Below, in pieces: positions 61,814 to 64,000 of a DNA stretch of 64,000 nucleotides. Within the stretch, counting starts at the first letter, position 1; each line of letters starts with the position of its first letter. The translations under genes and the position numbers were made by a program. This DNA is from Acidobacteriota bacterium. Its GTDB lineage: Bacteria; Acidobacteriota; Blastocatellia; Pyrinomonadales; Pyrinomonadaceae. Below the pieces are notes generated by a model, which saw only the letters and a program-made list of their open reading frames with translations, was not told the DNA's origin and ran no database searches. Location of the stretch: contig CP065003.1 in the NCBI GenBank assembly GCA_016700175.1, positions 878,001 through 942,000 of the forward strand, written 5' to 3'.

Positions 61814-63607
61814 ATGAACGACTTCCGGAGACTTCTCAAATACCTCCGCCCGCATTACGCCACTTTCGCCATAGCGATCCTGGCGATGATCCTGACCGCC
61901 CTGTTCGAAACGGCCTCGGGCGCACTGCTTGTGCCGCTATTCGACCAGTTCCAGGCCGTCGGCTCGAGCGGTACAGCAACGCTTTTCAGCATCCACCGGT
62001 TTATTCCCCAGGGGCCGGGAAAATGGTACGAAGCATGGCTGATGATCTCCGTCCTGTTGCTCGCCTTTACGGTTCTCAAAGGGATCACGTCGTACTTCTC
62101 CGCTTACCTGATGTCGAAGATCGGTCAGGCAGCGATCCTGGAACTTCGGCAGCAACTGTACGATCACCTGCTTTCGCAGCCCGCTTCTTTCTTTGAGAGG
62201 CACCGTACGAACTTCCTGGTATCGAGGCTTGTGGTGAGCTGTGCGGCGATCGAGCTCGCGGTTTCGACGAACCTTCGGGACGTCCTCCGCGAACTGTTCA
62301 TGCTGATCTGTTTTGTCGGCGCGGCCTTCTATTTCAGCTGGAGGCTGATGCTTGGAGCGCTGATCATTGGGCCCGTGATCGCGTGGCTGACCTCGCGCTT
62401 CAGCTCATCGTTAAGGAAGCTCTCAGAGGTGTCGCTGAAGGGCAACCAGAGCCTGACCGACACGGCGCAGGAGACGCTATCGAACCAGGCGGTCGTCAAG
62501 GCATATTCGGCTGAGGACCGCGAACGGAAGCGTTTCGGCTCCGTCGCCGAGCTGATCGCCCGTGCGAACCTCCGGGCCGGGAAGATAGCAGCGCTTTCGC
62601 CCCCGACGATCGAGATCATAGGCGTCGCTGCCATAATAGTGTTCTTCTATTTCGGACTACGCGAGATCAACGTCGGAAATATGGAGGCGCCGCAGTTCTT
62701 CGCCTTCCTCTTTTTCCTTATCCGTTCTTACGAACCGATTCGGAAGCTCTCCAGGCAACACAACGACATCTCGAAGGCGTTCGCGGCCGCCCAGGACGTA
62801 TGGGACGTCCTGGACGATGCGGATGAGTTTACTGTTAAGGCGAACGGCGTCAAGATAGGCACGCTTAAGGAGGGAGTGGCCGTACGGGGAGTTTCGTTCC
62901 GGTACCGCGATGGCGAAAGCGACGTACTCACGAACATCGATCTTGAGATCCCGAAAGGACAGATGGTCGCGCTCGTGGGCGAGAGCGGCGGCGGAAAGTC
63001 GAGCCTTATCAAACTCGTCCAAAGGCTCTACGACCCGACCGAAGGTTCCATAGAGTGGGACGGAATCGACCTTCGCGACGCCGATCTGGCGAGCCTCCGG
63101 CGACAGATCGCGCTTGTGATGCAGGAAACCGTGCTGTTTAATGATTCGGTCGCCTACAACATTTCATATGGAAAGCCGGATGCAGGCAGCGAAGATATCA
63201 GGGACGCGGCGAGGATCGCCTATGCCGACGGCTTTGTCGACGAACTGCCAGAGGGCTTCGAGACAATCGTAGGCGAGCGCGGCTCGATCCTTTCAGGCGG
63301 CCAGAAACAGAGGATCGCGATAGCGCGTGCGGTGCTTGCGGATTCGTCGCTTCTGATACTGGACGAGGCCACGTCCGCACTCGACACGGAAAGCGAGAGG
63401 CTGGTCCAGATGGCGCTCGCAAACCTGACGAAGGGACGGACCACCATCGTCATCGCGCACAGGCTGTCCACAGTCCGGCAGGCCGACAAGATCGTCGTCT
63501 TGCAGAAAGGAAAGATCGTCGAAACGGGAACGCACGAAGAACTGATCGCGCAAGACGGCGTTTATAAACGCCTTTACGAGCTGCAGTTCGCGGAAGGTGG
63601 CGGGTGA
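61814..63607 (+). CDS. ABC exporter, fused permease-ATPase (MsbA-like)
   Basis: This is a 597-residue type IV ABC exporter half-transporter. Six transmembrane helices occupy ~15-320. The nucleotide-binding domain has Walker A GESGGGKSSL, Q-loop LVMQETVLF, signature LSGGQKQRIAIARA, Walker B LLILDEATSALD and switch His in IAHRLSTV, all intact. It works as a homodimer. Closest resemblance is to MsbA-type lipid or lipid-A flippases, though drug export cannot be excluded. yicC follows after 28 bases. Confidence 0.92.
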   Translation: MNDFRRLLKYLRPHYATFAIAILAMILTALFETASGALLVPLFDQFQAVGSSGTATLFSIHRFIPQGPGKWYEAWLMISVLLLAFTVLKGITSYFSAYLMSKIGQAAILELRQQLYDHLLSQPASFFERHRTNFLVSRLVVSCAAIELAVSTNLRDVLRELFMLICFVGAAFYFSWRLMLGALIIGPVIAWLTSRFSSSLRKLSEVSLKGNQSLTDTAQETLSNQAVVKAYSAEDRERKRFGSVAELIARANLRAGKIAALSPPTIEIIGVAAIIVFFYFGLREINVGNMEAPQFFAFLFFLIRSYEPIRKLSRQHNDISKAFAAAQDVWDVLDDADEFTVKANGVKIGTLKEGVAVRGVSFRYRDGESDVLTNIDLEIPKGQMVALVGESGGGKSSLIKLVQRLYDPTEGSIEWDGIDLRDADLASLRRQIALVMQETVLFNDSVAYNISYGKPDAGSEDIRDAARIAYADGFVDELPEGFETIVGERGSILSGGQKQRIAIARAVLADSSLLILDEATSALDTESERLVQMALANLTKGRTTIVIAHRLSTVRQADKIVVLQKGKIVETGTHEELIAQDGVYKRLYELQFAEGGG

Positions 63608-63635
63608 CCCGCGAGAGCGAACGATCGGATTAATT

Positions 63636-64000
63636 ATGAGATCAATGACGGGATACGGCCGGGGCGAAGCTTCCGGCGAAGGATTCAGCGTCGCGGTTGA
63701 CATAAAGACCGTGAACAACAGGTTTCTGGACGTGAATCTGCGTCTGCCATCCGAGCTTTCTTCGCTCGAGAACGAATTGAAGAAGGTGGTTTCGGACCGG
63801 CTATCGCGGGGCCGCGTGGACGTCAATCTCCAGTACGAGCGCACGCGCGAAATGGAGTACGAGCTAAACCGGCCTTTGATCACGGGTTATCTGTCCGTGC
63901 TCAAAGAGATCAAGGAAGAATTCGAATTGAGGGGCGACCCTGACCTGAACACGATCGCAAGGCTTCCGAACGCGATGCAGCCCAAGTCTCTTGAAGTTTC
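63636..64000 (+). CDS. yicC: YicC-family endoribonuclease (5' part, truncated by window end)
   Basis: The frame opens at ATG 63636 with MRSMTGYGRGEASGEG, continues VDIKTVNNRFLDVNLRLPSEL and ENELKKVVSDRLSRGRVDVNLQYE, and runs open to the window edge (121 codons). MTGYGR and the NNRFLD block are characteristic of YicC N-domains; family members act as endoribonucleases in RNA decay. It is 28 bp downstream of the ABC exporter gene and likely in one operon. Confidence 0.9.
   Translation, partial: MRSMTGYGRGEASGEGFSVAVDIKTVNNRFLDVNLRLPSELSSLENELKKVVSDRLSRGRVDVNLQYERTREMEYELNRPLITGYLSVLKEIKEEFELRGDPDLNTIARLPNAMQPKSLEV

Overview
This 64-kb chromosomal window of moderately high GC comes from a free-living Gram-negative-type bacterium. 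I infer Acidobacteriota, probably the Blastocatellia/Pyrinomonadaceae side, from three things: a cytosolic Ser/Thr kinase with a long TPR tail, many secreted M16/M28/S41 peptidases, and intergenic spaces packed with short palindromic and tandem repeats. No rRNA, tRNA, CRISPR array or prophage was seen. The placement rests on gene content alone.

Layout. 1-6.7 kb: end of an alkaline-phosphatase-superfamily enzyme, a Ser/Thr kinase-TPR protein, then a metallophosphoesterase and a UbiD decarboxylase on the minus strand. 6.7-13.5 kb: an M16 peptidase pair (one catalytic, one not), 3-hydroxybutyryl-CoA dehydrogenase, a membrane protein, thiolase and a yeast-type cytosine deaminase. 13.9-15.4 kb: a block of 7-bp and ~71-bp tandem repeats surrounding a small zinc-ribbon membrane protein. 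15.4-30.5 kb: proline dehydrogenase and prolyl-tRNA synthetase, an FHA-PrsW fusion, a coiled-coil/wHTH protein, polyprenyl synthase, YajQ, TatD, MetRS, an M28 peptidase, FolE, a TrpF paralogue, LarC and a DUF2383 protein.

30.6-33.4 kb is a mobile-element island. A REP-associated tyrosine transposase sits beside ~256-bp composite palindromic repeats. A 1,604-bp IS110-family element of the IS1111 group has jumped into one of these repeats. Its ends can be fixed by comparison with the uninterrupted repeat, and its 3' noncoding region has a 23-bp closing stem, as expected for a bridge RNA.

33.4-46.3 kb: sirtuin, ArgRS, then a complete tryptophan operon trpE-D-C-(F-B fusion)-A followed by DAHP synthase. 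The operon is headed by a leader peptide with three Trp codons in five and a terminator/antiterminator pair, a classical attenuator. No trpG is present. After it come a small membrane protein, an XRE regulator divergent from a possible Rad52/DdrA-like protein, and a DUF1508 protein.

46.8-64 kb: a minus-strand run encoding a GAF protein, a subtilase, a second M16 pair and a DegT-family protein with His in place of the PLP lysine. Then an S41 protease, a YCF48-like protein, a VIT-vWA protein, a coiled-coil exported protein, a degenerate ABC ATPase, an OmpA-family protein, an MsbA-like exporter and the start of yicC.
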